This document shows positions 26,130 through 34,700 of a stretch of 64,000 nt of DNA, piece after piece. The position numbers and the translations under genes are program-made. The first letter of the stretch is position 1. The number at the start of each line of letters is the position of its first letter. A model generated the notes under the pieces. That model saw only the letters and a list, made by a program, of their open reading frames with translations, searched no databases and was not told where the DNA came from. Location: NCBI GenBank assembly GCA_036268075.1, contig DATAUV010000015.1, positions 62,001 to 126,000 of the forward strand, given 5' to 3'. This DNA is from DATARH01 sp036268075. Lineage in GTDB: Bacteria; Pseudomonadota; Alphaproteobacteria; ATCC43930; CGMCC-115725.

Positions 26130-27731
26130 CTAATGGTGATGACCGCCGCCGCCGCCATGGCCGCCGCCGCCGCCGTGCGGCGCGCCGCCGCCACCGCCGT
26201 GGAAGCCACCGCCGCCGCCGCCACCGATATGCGGCGCGGCGAAATGACCGCCGGCGCCGCCAAAATGCGCCGAGGCCGCATGCATCGCACCGCCGTGGAA
26301 GCCGCCCCCGCCGTGGAACGCGCCACCACCATGGAACGCGCCGCCGCCATGGCCGATCGCAGCCGCGTGGAAGCCGCCGGCGCCACGGAAGGCGCCACCG
26401 CCATGGAATGCGCCACCGGCATGGCCGACACCGGCCGCGTGGAAGGAGCCGCCCGCGTGACTGAACCCGCCGGCACGATTGAACCCGCCGGCACGGCCAG
26501 CCGAGGCGCCGGCGTGCAGCGCGGTGCCCTGGCCGTGGGTAAAGGTCGAGCCGGCGCCGGCGCCGCGCCCGAACGCGGCGCGGCTGCCGGCCGCGACCGC
26601 GGCCGTCCGGGCGCCGTTGAAGCGGGCGGAGACCGCCGCGTTGGCATAGCCGACGCCGCCGCGATGGGCCGGATCGTGGACCCACACCCCGCCGCTCGTG
26701 GCCAGCCGGCTGCCGCCGATCACGGAAAACCGCCCAGGATCGACCGCAATGTACCCACCACCCCAGTCAGGCCAGCCCCAACCCCAGAAAGCATCGAAGG
26801 AGGCGAGCTCGACATACGGGTAGAACGCCACCGCCACGCCCGGTGCGAAGACGAAGCCAGGTGGGACGGCGAAGGCGTAGGGTGGGTAGTCGGGGTAAAG
26901 CCACTCTCCGTAAGCGACCGCGGGGCTGTACACGGGCACGGCGACGCGCTCCGCGGCCACCGGCTCGATCGAGATGTACTCGCCGCTGGTCTTGATCGTG
27001 CAGCCGCATTGCGCGGTCTGCTTCAAATGGCCGGCGGCCATCGCCTCGTGGCGAAGCTGCTGCACGGCGCCCATCACGTCAGCCTGCTGGGCGAGGAAGG
27101 CGTTGCCGAGGTTCTGCGTCCACGAGATCTTCTGGCTCATGTCGTCGAGCACGCGCGGGAACGGCACCAGCGCGGTCACACTCGGGTCCCAGTTCTGCGC
27201 CTTGGCCTCGTTGAGCAGCGCGTCGCCTTTCAGCGCCTTGTGTTCCGGCGCGTCGACCCAGCGCGCCGCCTCGACCACCTCGAGCGGATAGGTCGAGGCC
27301 ATCAGGATCTGGCTCAAGAGCGGGTCGGGATAAAGCGCGACCGGCGCGACGAGCTGGGCAAGCTGGGCCTTGGACAGAGTCTGCGCGGCCGGCTGCTGCG
27401 AGTGCGCGGGATTCTGCGACGGCGCCCGCGCCGCGGAGGCGGTCGGCGAGGCCGGCTTGGCGGGGCCGGCATTGCTGGCATTGTTGGCCGGGGGAATCGT
27501 CGCGGCCGGCGCCGGCTGGGCCGCTTGCGGCGCCGGCGTCGAGGCGTCGGCGGTCTGCATCCCGGCGGTGGGCGCGGCCGGGGGCGCGATCGGCCAGGCC
27601 GTCTCGGGCGACATGTCGAGCGACAGCGTCGCCAGCAGGTCGTCGGCGTGGGCCGGAAGAGCCGCGATCGCCACAACCGCGGCAGCCATCGCCGCGACGC
27701 GACAGCCCGCGCCAATGCTCGACATCGTCAT
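26130..27731 (-). CDS. DUF3300 protein with Gly/His-rich tail
   Basis: About 533 residues. A signal peptide ends near ALPAHA, followed by an Ala/Pro-rich linker to about residue 115. The DUF3300 core follows (LVAPVALYPDPLLSQILMAS, residues about 125-145; WTQNLGNAFLAQQ later), then a Tyr/Pro/Trp-rich stretch. The last 150 residues are Gly/His/Ala/Phe repeats ending GGHHH. The tail suggests a structural or metal-binding surface protein; DUF3300 function is unknown. Of the three clustered ATGs, 27731 is favoured because GGAGG lies 8 bp upstream. Confidence 0.82.
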   Translation of the reverse strand: MTMSSIGAGCRVAAMAAAVVAIAALPAHADDLLATLSLDMSPETAWPIAPPAAPTAGMQTADASTPAPQAAQPAPAATIPPANNASNAGPAKPASPTASAARAPSQNPAHSQQPAAQTLSKAQLAQLVAPVALYPDPLLSQILMASTYPLEVVEAARWVDAPEHKALKGDALLNEAKAQNWDPSVTALVPFPRVLDDMSQKISWTQNLGNAFLAQQADVMGAVQQLRHEAMAAGHLKQTAQCGCTIKTSGEYISIEPVAAERVAVPVYSPAVAYGEWLYPDYPPYAFAVPPGFVFAPGVAVAFYPYVELASFDAFWGWGWPDWGGGYIAVDPGRFSVIGGSRLATSGGVWVHDPAHRGGVGYANAAVSARFNGARTAAVAAGSRAAFGRGAGAGSTFTHGQGTALHAGASAGRAGGFNRAGGFSHAGGSFHAAGVGHAGGAFHGGGAFRGAGGFHAAAIGHGGGAFHGGGAFHGGGGFHGGAMHAASAHFGGAGGHFAAPHIGGGGGGGFHGGGGGAPHGGGGGHGGGGGHHH

Positions 27732-27780
27732 CACCATTTCCTCCACCGACTCCGCGCCCATACGGTACGCCCACGTCGCG

Positions 27781-29172
27781 TTAAGAGTGGTACGAGCGTC
27801 GGCGAGTTTTTGTTCCCGCCAGTTTCAGCTTTTCCGCCGTTTCCACCCCGGCGCGGTCGAGCGCCGCGCGCTGCCGCTGAGCCAATACCTGCTCGTCAAA
27901 ATCGTCAATCAATTCATGGAACAGGCGGTGCCAGTTGATTTTCGCCTTTAAGTGCAAAAACACCGAACCCAGTCCTACCGCGGCACGGTCCATGAAAACA
28001 AACGCGCGCGGCGGCGTGATCCCGCCGAGCTGGCGCAGGTCCTTGTGGACGCTGTCGACGAGGCGCGGCCCCTCCGGCCCGCTATCCTTGCGCTCCTGGA
28101 TCATCCGGGCGCGGTCGTCGAGCAGCGGGCCGTAGACGAACCGCGCCCAGCGGTTCAAGACGGCGATCATCTCGCGCGACAGGTCGCCGAACCCCCAGCT
28201 CTTGTAAGCGTGGACGGCCAGTTCCTCGTCGTCGCGTTCGAGCGCGTGGTAGAGGTCGATGACGCCTTTGACGAACCCCGGCGGAAACACCCGGACGCAG
28301 CCGAAATCGAGGAGGTTGACGGTGCGGTCCTGCGCCACCGTGTAGTTGCCGAGATGCGGGTCGCCGTGGATGACGCCGTAGAAATAGAATGGCACGTACC
28401 AGATCCGGAACATCCGCAGCGCCGCCTCGTTGCGGATTTCGAGCGGCGCCTCGGCGATGTCGAGGATCGGCCCGCCGTCGAGCCACGTCATCGTCAGCAG
28501 CTTTTTGGTCGACAATTCGGGGATCGGGCGCGGCACCGCGACGCCGGGCTCGTCCTTGAGGATCTCGCGGTAGAGCCGCATATGCGCGGCCTCGCGCCCG
28601 TAATCGAGTTCCTCGCGCAGCCGGTCGGCGATCTCGGCGTGGATGTCGCCGGTGCTGACCGCGCGGTCATAACGCTCGTAGAGCCCCATCGCCAATTTGA
28701 GCTGGCGCAGATCGGCCTCCACCGCCGAACCCATGTCGGGGTATTGCAGCTTGCAGGCGACGGGCGTCCCGTCCGGCGCGATCGCCCGATGCACCTGGCC
28801 GAGCGAGGCCGCCCGCGCGGCGTTGTGCTCGAACTTGGCAAAGCGCTTTTCCCAATCGGGGCCAAGCTCGCCCATCATCCGCCGCCGCACGAACGGCCAG
28901 CCCATCGGCGGCGCGTTCGACTGAAGCTGGATCAGCTCCCGCACATACTCCTCGGGCAGCGCCTCCGGGATCGTCGCGAGAAGCTGCGCCACCTTCATCA
29001 GCGGCCCCTTGATCCCGCCGAGCGCCGCCTTCAAATCGGCCGCATGCCGCTCGCGGTCGACCGCGATCCCGAGATACCGCTCCCCCGCCAGCCGCGCCCC
29101 CAACCCCGCCATCGCCGACCCGACCCGGGCATAGCGGCGAACGCGGCCGGTGAAACTGTCTTCGTCGGTCAT
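27781..29172 (-). CDS. ABC1/UbiB-family atypical kinase
   Basis: 463 residues. Family motifs in order: the KxGQ-like loop GPLMKVAQLLA (about 56-66), AARAASLGQVHRA (the Ala-rich nucleotide loop), HGDPHLGNY (catalytic loop) and LLDFGCVR (metal-binding DFG). UbiB/Coq8 proteins have ATPase activity and support ubiquinone synthesis or lipid handling. The C-terminal membrane helices of true UbiB are not evident, so this is probably the soluble AarF-like branch. It ends 3 bp after the toxin stop upstream and could be co-transcribed with that TA pair. Confidence 0.85.
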   Translation of the reverse strand: MTDEDSFTGRVRRYARVGSAMAGLGARLAGERYLGIAVDRERHAADLKAALGGIKGPLMKVAQLLATIPEALPEEYVRELIQLQSNAPPMGWPFVRRRMMGELGPDWEKRFAKFEHNAARAASLGQVHRAIAPDGTPVACKLQYPDMGSAVEADLRQLKLAMGLYERYDRAVSTGDIHAEIADRLREELDYGREAAHMRLYREILKDEPGVAVPRPIPELSTKKLLTMTWLDGGPILDIAEAPLEIRNEAALRMFRIWYVPFYFYGVIHGDPHLGNYTVAQDRTVNLLDFGCVRVFPPGFVKGVIDLYHALERDDEELAVHAYKSWGFGDLSREMIAVLNRWARFVYGPLLDDRARMIQERKDSGPEGPRLVDSVHKDLRQLGGITPPRAFVFMDRAAVGLGSVFLHLKAKINWHRLFHELIDDFDEQVLAQRQRAALDRAGVETAEKLKLAGTKTRRRSYHS

Positions 29173-29175
29173 TGG

Positions 29176-29592
29176 TCAGCGCCACGGGTCAATGAGGGTC
29201 ACTCCGCAACCGTCGAAGTCAGCGATATTGCGGGTCGCAACGGAAGCGCCGCGTGATCGCGCGATCGCCGCGATCCAGGCATCCGGGTCCGAGATCGGGC
29301 GTCCGGCTCGCCGTCGGGCAAGTCCGATCTCGGCGAATACCCGCGCCGCCGCGCTATCGAACGGCAATATCCGTCCCGCAAAATCTTCGTAGAGAACACC
29401 GGCGATCAAGCCTTCCAGCGATCGTCGCCGCCTGCCGTCGGGCAATAAGGCGACGCCGAACAGCAACTCAGCCTCGGTGATCGCCGTTGTAAACAGCTCC
29501 GCCGGCGGAACCTGGCCCATCCAATCGAGCACCTTGGTGCACGGCCTCGGCGCCACCGCCTCGGACACGACGTTGGTATCGACGACGATCAC
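29176..29592 (-). CDS. PIN-domain toxin of the VapC/FitB type
   Basis: 138 residues. The PIN acidic residues are in VVDTNVVSE (start), TEAELLFG (middle), and ISDPDAWIAAIA with ATRNIADFDG at the end. FitB-like toxins are Mg-dependent ribonucleases held inactive by a partner antitoxin. The GTG start at 29592 overlaps the antitoxin TGA by 4 bp. A longer frame extends upstream but overlaps the whole antitoxin gene and is rejected. Confidence 0.9.
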   Translation of the reverse strand: MIVVDTNVVSEAVAPRPCTKVLDWMGQVPPAELFTTAITEAELLFGVALLPDGRRRRSLEGLIAGVLYEDFAGRILPFDSAAARVFAEIGLARRRAGRPISDPDAWIAAIARSRGASVATRNIADFDGCGVTLIDPWR

Positions 29593-29837
29593 CGGAAATC
29601 CGGCGGGTCCCGCATCGGCCCCCGAGGCGGCAATTCGAGCTCGACCCCGCCACCAGCCGCCTCGACCCGGCGGCGGATCGCAACCGCGAGGTTTGTAGGA
29701 GCTGGGCCCGCCGCGGCGAGCGCACACCGAAGAATATCGCGCGCCTCTTCCTCCATCGACCGGTTTTGCTCCGCCGCACGGACGCGCAGGCGGCGCTCGA
29801 GCCCGTCTTCGAGGTCGCGGATCGTGAGGCTGCTCAT
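29589..29837 (-). CDS. FitA-like ribbon-helix-helix antitoxin
   Basis: 82 residues. The N-terminus SSLTIRDLEDGLERRLRVRA and NRSMEEEARDIL form the ribbon-helix-helix typical of FitA/StbC antitoxins. The C-terminal half (Pro/Glu-rich) would insert in the PIN toxin. It should autoregulate the pair by DNA binding. The module sits between the ABC1 kinase and the M3 peptidase, with no other mobile-element sign. Confidence 0.88.
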   Translation of the reverse strand: MSSLTIRDLEDGLERRLRVRAAEQNRSMEEEARDILRCALAAAGPAPTNLAVAIRRRVEAAGGGVELELPPRGPMRDPPDFR

Positions 29838-29886
29838 GGGCCACCTGCGTCCATTCCCGTGAGATTAAGCATTGCCGCGCCGAATC

Positions 29887-31665
29887 TCAACTCAGCCCCT
29901 CCAGCTCGTCGATAAACCCGGCGATCACCCCCAGCCCCTTCGACCAGAACTCCGGGTCCGCCGCATCGAGCCCGAACGGGGCCAACAGCTCGCGGTGGCG
30001 CAGTGAGCCGCCGGCGCGGAGGAGGGTGAGGTAGCGGGCGGCGAAGCCTTCATGCGCGTCTTCGTAAGCGGCGTAGAGCGAGTTGACCAGGCAATCGCCG
30101 AACGCATAAGCGTAGACATAGAACGGCGAATGGATGAAATGCGGGATATAGCTCCAGTACCAGCGATAGTCGCCGTCAAGACGGATCGCCGGACCCAGGC
30201 TTTCCGATTGCACATCCAGCCATATTTTGGCGAGCCGGTCGGCGGTGAGTTCGCCCTCGCGCCGCTCGTCGTGCACCCGCGTCTCGAAGGTGACGAAGGC
30301 GATCTGGCGGATCACCGTGTTGAGCATGTCCTCGACCTTGCCGGCGATCATCACGCGGCGGCGGGCGGGGTCGCTCTCGGCGGCGAGGAGCGCGCGGAAG
30401 GTCAACATTTCGCCGAACACCGACGCGGTCTCGGCCAGCGTCAGCGGCGTGTCCGCCATCAAAAACCCCTGCCCGCCCGCCAGCACCTGATGCACGCCGT
30501 GCCCCAGCTCATGCGCCAGGGTCATCACGTCGCGGGTCTTGCCCTGGTAGTTGAGCAGCAGATACGGGTGCGCTCCGGGCACGGTCGGGTGGGCGAAGGC
30601 GCCGGGCGATTTACCCGGCCGCACCGGCGCGTCGATCCAGCGCGAGGCGAAGAACTTCGCCCCGATTTCGGCCATCTCCGGCGAGAACGCGCGATAGGCC
30701 GACAGCACGGTGCGCTCGGCCTCGTCCCAACCGATCGCGCGATCGTCGTCCTCGGGCAGCGGCGCGTTGCGGTCCCAATGAGGCAAGGCGTCGACCCCGA
30801 ACCACCGTGCCTTCAGCCGGTAGTACCGATGCGACAGGCGCGGATAGCTCGCCCGCACCGCCGCGACCAGCGCGGCGACGACCTCGTCCTCGACGTAGTT
30901 CGACAGGTTGCGCGCCGAGATCGGGTGCGGGAATTTGCGCCAGCGGTCCTCGATCTCCTTGTCCTTGGCGAGCGTGTTGGTGATGAGCGCGAAAACCCGC
31001 TTGTTCGCCCCCAGCACCGCCCCGATCGACTCGGCCGCCTCCCGCCGCACCGCGCCATCCGGACTCGACAGCAAATGCATCGCCGCCGCCTCGGTCAGCG
31101 CCTCGCCGCGTATCGGAAACCGCAGATCGGCCGTCGTCTCGTCGAAGAGGCGCGCCCAGGCGTTGCGCCCGGGGACCGATTGCTCGTGGATCAATTTTTC
31201 GAGATCGTCGGAAAGCTGATAAGGCCCCATCGCCCGCAAATCGCGCAGCCACGGCCGGTATTTCCCCAATGCCGAGTCCGCCGCCTTCCGCTCCAGCGAT
31301 TCGTCGTCGAGCCGGTTCAGCTCCAGCGTAAAGAACAAGAGCTCGGTCGCGACCGCGTTGATCTTTTCCTGCATCGTCTGGGCAAACCGCGCGATCTCCG
31401 GGTCGGCGACATCGGCGGCGCGGATCAGCTCGGCATAACTCGAAACCCGCCCGCCGACCTCCTGCAACGCCTCGTATTCGGCGACAGCCGTGCCCAGCGC
31501 CGCGCCGGTCAGCCCGTCGAGCCGGCCCCGGTAGCGCGCCTGGAAATCCCCCGCTGACTTTTCCAGCGTCGCCAGGTCGGCCGTCAGCTCGGGGCTGTCG
31601 CGGCCGGGGTAGAGATCGCCCAGATCCCATTCCGGCAACTGCCCCAGCGCGTTCCCATCAGCCAT
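29887..31665 (-). CDS. pepF: M3 family oligoendopeptidase
   Basis: 592 residues. The zinc site HEXXH occurs in LAHELGHGVH near residue 383, with the third ligand Glu in the following ETASVFGEM. The layout matches the pepF/M3 subfamily. No signal peptide, so it probably degrades cytoplasmic oligopeptides. The start at 31665 (MADGNALGQLPEWDL) is preferred over an ATG 15 bp upstream because GAGG sits before it. It is divergent from the acyl-CoA synthetase gene across about 90 bp. Confidence 0.92.
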   Translation of the reverse strand: MADGNALGQLPEWDLGDLYPGRDSPELTADLATLEKSAGDFQARYRGRLDGLTGAALGTAVAEYEALQEVGGRVSSYAELIRAADVADPEIARFAQTMQEKINAVATELLFFTLELNRLDDESLERKAADSALGKYRPWLRDLRAMGPYQLSDDLEKLIHEQSVPGRNAWARLFDETTADLRFPIRGEALTEAAAMHLLSSPDGAVRREAAESIGAVLGANKRVFALITNTLAKDKEIEDRWRKFPHPISARNLSNYVEDEVVAALVAAVRASYPRLSHRYYRLKARWFGVDALPHWDRNAPLPEDDDRAIGWDEAERTVLSAYRAFSPEMAEIGAKFFASRWIDAPVRPGKSPGAFAHPTVPGAHPYLLLNYQGKTRDVMTLAHELGHGVHQVLAGGQGFLMADTPLTLAETASVFGEMLTFRALLAAESDPARRRVMIAGKVEDMLNTVIRQIAFVTFETRVHDERREGELTADRLAKIWLDVQSESLGPAIRLDGDYRWYWSYIPHFIHSPFYVYAYAFGDCLVNSLYAAYEDAHEGFAARYLTLLRAGGSLRHRELLAPFGLDAADPEFWSKGLGVIAGFIDELEGLS

Positions 31666-31756
31666 CGCGACCTCTATCATGCCGAGCTGAGCATATGGGG
31701 GGAGCCGGCGCGCCGCGCCACCGCCGCCGCGCCGGCCGCGACATTCGGGAGACGAC

Positions 31757-33556
31757 ATGGACTACGCGAGTTGCCGCAACCTGCCGGCGATGTTCTTCGC
31801 CGAGGCGGCGCGGCAGGGCGAGCGGCCGTTCCTGTGGGCCAAGCGCGCCGGCGCCTACCGGCCGCAAAGCTGGGCCGAGGCGGCGCGCCAGGTAAACCGC
31901 CTCGCCCGCGGTCTCGCGGCCCTCGGCATCGAGCGCGGCGACCGCGTCGCCCTCGTCAGCGAAAACCGCCCGGAATGGGCGATCGCCGACCTCGCGATCA
32001 TGAGCGCCGGCGCGATCACCGTGCCCGCCTACGTCACCAACACCGTCGACGACCACCGCCACATCTTCGGCAACAGCGGCGCCCGCGCGGTCATCGTCTC
32101 GACCCCGGCGCTGGCGGCGCGGGTGTTGCCGGCGGCCGAGCAATCGCCGCAAGTCCGCGCGGTCATCGGAATGGAGGGCGTCGCGATCGAGGGCGCCGGC
32201 GCGGGGACCCAGGATTGGGCCGCGGTGATCGCCCAGGGCGACGGCCGGCCCGACGACATCGAGGCGCGGGTCGCCGCCCTCGACCCCGACGACATCGCCT
32301 GCATCATCCACACCTCGGGCACCGGCGGCCTGCCGAAAGGCGTGCTGCAGACCCACCGCAACATCGTCGGCAACTGCCGCGGCGCGTACAAGCTCCTCGA
32401 AATGCTGGGGCTCGGCGACGAGATCTTCCTCAGCTTTCTGCCGATGTCGCATTCCTACGAGCACACGGCGGGCCTCATGTTCCCGATCTCGATCGGCGCG
32501 CAGATCTATTTCGCCGAGGGCGCGGACACGCTCGCGAGCAACCTTGTCGAGGTCAAGCCGACGATCATGACCGCGGTGCCGCGCCTCTACGAAACCCTGC
32601 ACCAGCGCATCGGCCGCCAGATCGAGCGCGAAAAGGGCTTGAAGCGGCGCCTGTTTGAGAGCGCCGTCGCGATCGGCCGCAAAAAGCTCGACGGCGCCCC
32701 GCTGTCGCTCGGGCAGCGTGTCGCCGACCCGGTGCTCGACAAGCTCGTGCGGGAAAAGGTGCGGGCGCGGTTCGGCGGGCGATTGAAGGCGATGGTTTCG
32801 GGCGGGGCGCCGCTCAACCCCGAGATCGGCACCTTTTTCCTCGCGCTCGGCGTGACGCTGTTGCAGGGCTACGGCCAGACCGAGGCGGCGCCGGTCGTGT
32901 GCTGCAACCCGCCGTCGCGCATCCGCATCAAATCGGTCGGGCTGCCGCTCGACGGCGTCCGCCTGCGCATCGCCGATGACGGCGAGATTTTGGTCAGCGG
33001 CGACAACGTGATGAAGGGCTACTGGAACGACCCCGAGGCGACCGCGCGCACGCTCGACGGCGGCTGGCTCCATACCGGCGACATCGGCCATCTCGACGCC
33101 GACGGCTACCTCCACATCACCGACCGCAAGCGCGACTTTATCAAGAACTCGGGCGGCGACATGATCGCGCCGGCGCGGGTCGAGGGCGAATTGACCCTGG
33201 CGGCGGAGATCGCCCAGGCGATGGTGTTCGGCGACCGCCGCCCCTATCTCGTCGCGGTCATCGTGCCCGACCCCGAATTCACCTCGGGATACGCCCGCGC
33301 CAACCAGGCCGGCCACGACCTCGCCACCCTCGCCGCCGACCCCGGCTTTGCCAAGGCGGTCGGCGACATAATCGCCCGCGTCAACCGCACCCTCCCCGCG
33401 ACCGAGCGGGTCCGCCGCTTCCTGATCGCCGCCGAACCCTTCACCACCGCCAACGGCCAGATGACCCCCACGCTAAAAGTCCGCCGCCACGCAATCCGCG
33501 AGGTGTATGGGGCGGCGCTGGATGCGTTGTACGAGGGCAAGGGGATGGCGGCGTAA
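31757..33556 (+). CDS. Long-chain acyl-CoA synthetase (AMP-forming)
   Basis: 599 residues. The P-loop-like adenylation motif is HTSGTGGLPKGV (a G replaces the second T of the common TSGTTG). YGQTEA, GDIGHLDADGYLHITDRKRD and a C-terminal TPTLKVRR lysine region complete the ANL fold. The length and N-terminal region match the FadD/FAA group that activates fatty acids to acyl-CoA. Substrate chain length cannot be told. ATG start, divergent from pepF. Confidence 0.9.
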   Translation: MDYASCRNLPAMFFAEAARQGERPFLWAKRAGAYRPQSWAEAARQVNRLARGLAALGIERGDRVALVSENRPEWAIADLAIMSAGAITVPAYVTNTVDDHRHIFGNSGARAVIVSTPALAARVLPAAEQSPQVRAVIGMEGVAIEGAGAGTQDWAAVIAQGDGRPDDIEARVAALDPDDIACIIHTSGTGGLPKGVLQTHRNIVGNCRGAYKLLEMLGLGDEIFLSFLPMSHSYEHTAGLMFPISIGAQIYFAEGADTLASNLVEVKPTIMTAVPRLYETLHQRIGRQIEREKGLKRRLFESAVAIGRKKLDGAPLSLGQRVADPVLDKLVREKVRARFGGRLKAMVSGGAPLNPEIGTFFLALGVTLLQGYGQTEAAPVVCCNPPSRIRIKSVGLPLDGVRLRIADDGEILVSGDNVMKGYWNDPEATARTLDGGWLHTGDIGHLDADGYLHITDRKRDFIKNSGGDMIAPARVEGELTLAAEIAQAMVFGDRRPYLVAVIVPDPEFTSGYARANQAGHDLATLAADPGFAKAVGDIIARVNRTLPATERVRRFLIAAEPFTTANGQMTPTLKVRRHAIREVYGAALDALYEGKGMAA

Positions 33557-33566
33557 GCCACGACGC

Positions 33567-33791
33567 ATGGCCCAATCCTCCCGAAGGAGCGACTGCCCGC
33601 CCTGCGTTCCGCCGGTAGGCACGATTGCTTATCGCCACGATCGCGTTCCGCCAAGCCGGCCGCACTATCCATTTCGCGGCGATCACACCCATCTGTTCGT
33701 CAGGCAGCAGAACCCATTTACTTGCGTCTGCTTCTGGACAAAGGGCGATATAATCGAGGGAGCGATACCCGCGGAGGCGGTTCCTCTATAG
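33567..33791 (+). CDS. Small Cys/Pro-rich protein, possible orphan polymorphic-toxin tip
   Basis: 74 residues from the ATG at 33567. The pattern CPPCVPPVGTIAYR, then RVPPSRPHYPF, GDHTHLF and QQNPFTCVCFW resembles, from memory, a tail seen at the ends of large polymorphic toxins; this was not searched. It has two CxxC/CxC clusters, no signal peptide and no convincing ribosome binding site. It is followed 18 bp later by a small acidic protein gene. It may be a free-standing toxin fragment, a relic left by recombination, or an unrelated small protein. Base composition is lower in GC than the flanking synthetase. Confidence 0.5.
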   Translation: MAQSSRRSDCPPCVPPVGTIAYRHDRVPPSRPHYPFRGDHTHLFVRQQNPFTCVCFWTKGDIIEGAIPAEAVPL

Positions 33792-33809
33792 AGGCTGAGA
33801 GGGCCGGAC

Positions 33810-34070
33810 ATGAAATATCCGAATGGCCAACCTGTCTCCGTCGGAGACCGGGTTGAGTTATGGGGCGACCGGCAAGGCATTGTCGTCTGCTCGATCGACA
33901 GCGGGGAATTCACCGCCGACTATCCAAAATCGGAGTGGGGATATCTCGGCTCGGGGGTGGTGATCAGGACCGACGCCGGCGACGTGTTCCATTACAAGGG
34001 TCCGGATGAAGACTTCAAACTGATCGGGTCACGAGCGGCGACCCGCGATCATGTGAAGGCCGGCGACTGA
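33810..34070 (+). CDS. Small acidic protein, possible immunity protein
   Basis: 86 residues, ATG preceded by GAGAGGG. The sequence is acidic, with VGDRVELWGDRQGIVVCSID near residue 12 and YPKSEWGYLGSGVVIR near residue 43. A small beta-rich fold like this, directly downstream of a toxin-tip-like frame, is the usual position of an immunity gene. The family is recurrent in proteobacteria but I know no established function for it. Immunity is an inference from position. Confidence 0.6.
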   Translation: MKYPNGQPVSVGDRVELWGDRQGIVVCSIDSGEFTADYPKSEWGYLGSGVVIRTDAGDVFHYKGPDEDFKLIGSRAATRDHVKAGD

Positions 34071-34087
34071 GCAGATAAGGAAGAAAC

Positions 34088-34161
34088 GATGGGCTTCGCT
34101 GCGCTCTACCCATCCTATGGCACCGAAATCGTAGGATGGGTAGAGCAACGCGAAACCCGTC
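34088..34161. repeat. Inverted pair of family 2 palindromes (diverged)
   Basis: Two arms of about 31 bp (34088-34118 and 34131-34161) face each other; each carries the CTACCCATCCTA core or its complement. Several mismatches separate them from the perfect pair at 6518-6600. They mark the left edge of a 600-bp island without intact genes. Confidence 0.75.
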
Positions 34162-34170
34162 AATCCACGC

Positions 34171-34335
34171 TCACCCCTCGACCGTCAACGCCTCCAACCC
34201 GCGCCGGGCCGGTTCGATGCCCCAGCACGCCGCCGACACCGTCGGTCTTGAACAGCGCGACGACGACCAGCGGGGTCACGATCGTCGCGCCGAACTCGGA
34301 AAATATCGCGTCGCCCGCGCCGGGGGAATCACGAG
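34171..34335 (-). pseudogene. Fragment resembling the C-terminus of an MFS transporter
   Basis: Three overlapping minus-strand pieces in different frames line up as one protein end. They are a PARAT-like loop near 34320, then FGATIVTPLVVVALFKTDG (a membrane-helix-like stretch), then GIEPARRGLEALTVEG ending at TGA 34173-34171. This matches the order found at the end of sugar-porter-type MFS proteins, where the last helices are followed by an IE-x-R-x-LE-x-LT tail. At least two frameshifts are needed, and no start or upstream part remains. The call is by pattern, not alignment. Confidence 0.4.
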
Positions 34336-34360
34336 TTCGGCATTCGGAGGCCACCGTCTC

Positions 34361-34662
34361 CGTAGGATGGGTAGAGCGGAGCGAAACCCATCAAAAGCGT
34401 TCACCAGAGAAGACACAGAGAAGTGTATTTGACGCAGAGGTCGCGGAGGGTACGCGGAGGACGCGGCGGGTCCAGCGCGCGCGGCGCAGAATGTTTTCGG
34501 CTCGCTTACCACCACGGTTCGACGGCGCTTCGCGCTGAACCATCGCCGTCGCGTACTCCGCGTACCCTCCGCGTCGAAAGAGACAGGTTTTTCTCTGTGT
34601 TCTCTGTGTCCTCTGTGGTGAGCCCTGTTTGATGGGTTTCGCTGCGCTCTACCCATCCTACG
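34361..34662. repeat. Composite nested inverted repeat of about 300 bp
   Basis: Outer arms are family 2 palindromes (34362-34392 and 34631-34661). Inside them a second inverted repeat runs from 34402 to 34620. Its arms carry GACACAGAGA, then GCGGAGGGTACGCGGAG, and read as near reverse complements. The inner arm sequence is related to the long repeat at 55496-55720. The whole unit could fold into one hairpin with arms of roughly 130 bp. No coding frame of interest was seen. Confidence 0.75.
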
Positions 34663-34700
34663 AGTCACCGTCGGCGAGTCATGGCTGGGTCACCGCCGGG

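Noticed and set aside
26133..27938. 601-codon plus-strand frame opposite DUF3300
   Set aside because: Low-complexity Ala/Met/Arg translation caused by the Gly/His repeat codons on the other strand.
27952..29256. 434-codon plus-strand frame opposite the ABC1 kinase
   Set aside because: It is an Arg/His/Val-rich shadow of a clear minus-strand gene with all kinase motifs. Similar long antisense frames occur opposite valS, coxA and the ABC exporter, as expected at this GC content.
29176..29844. Longer 222-codon reading of the PIN toxin
   Set aside because: It would overlap the entire FitA-like antitoxin gene in another frame. The GTG at 29592, overlapping the antitoxin stop, gives the normal PIN start.
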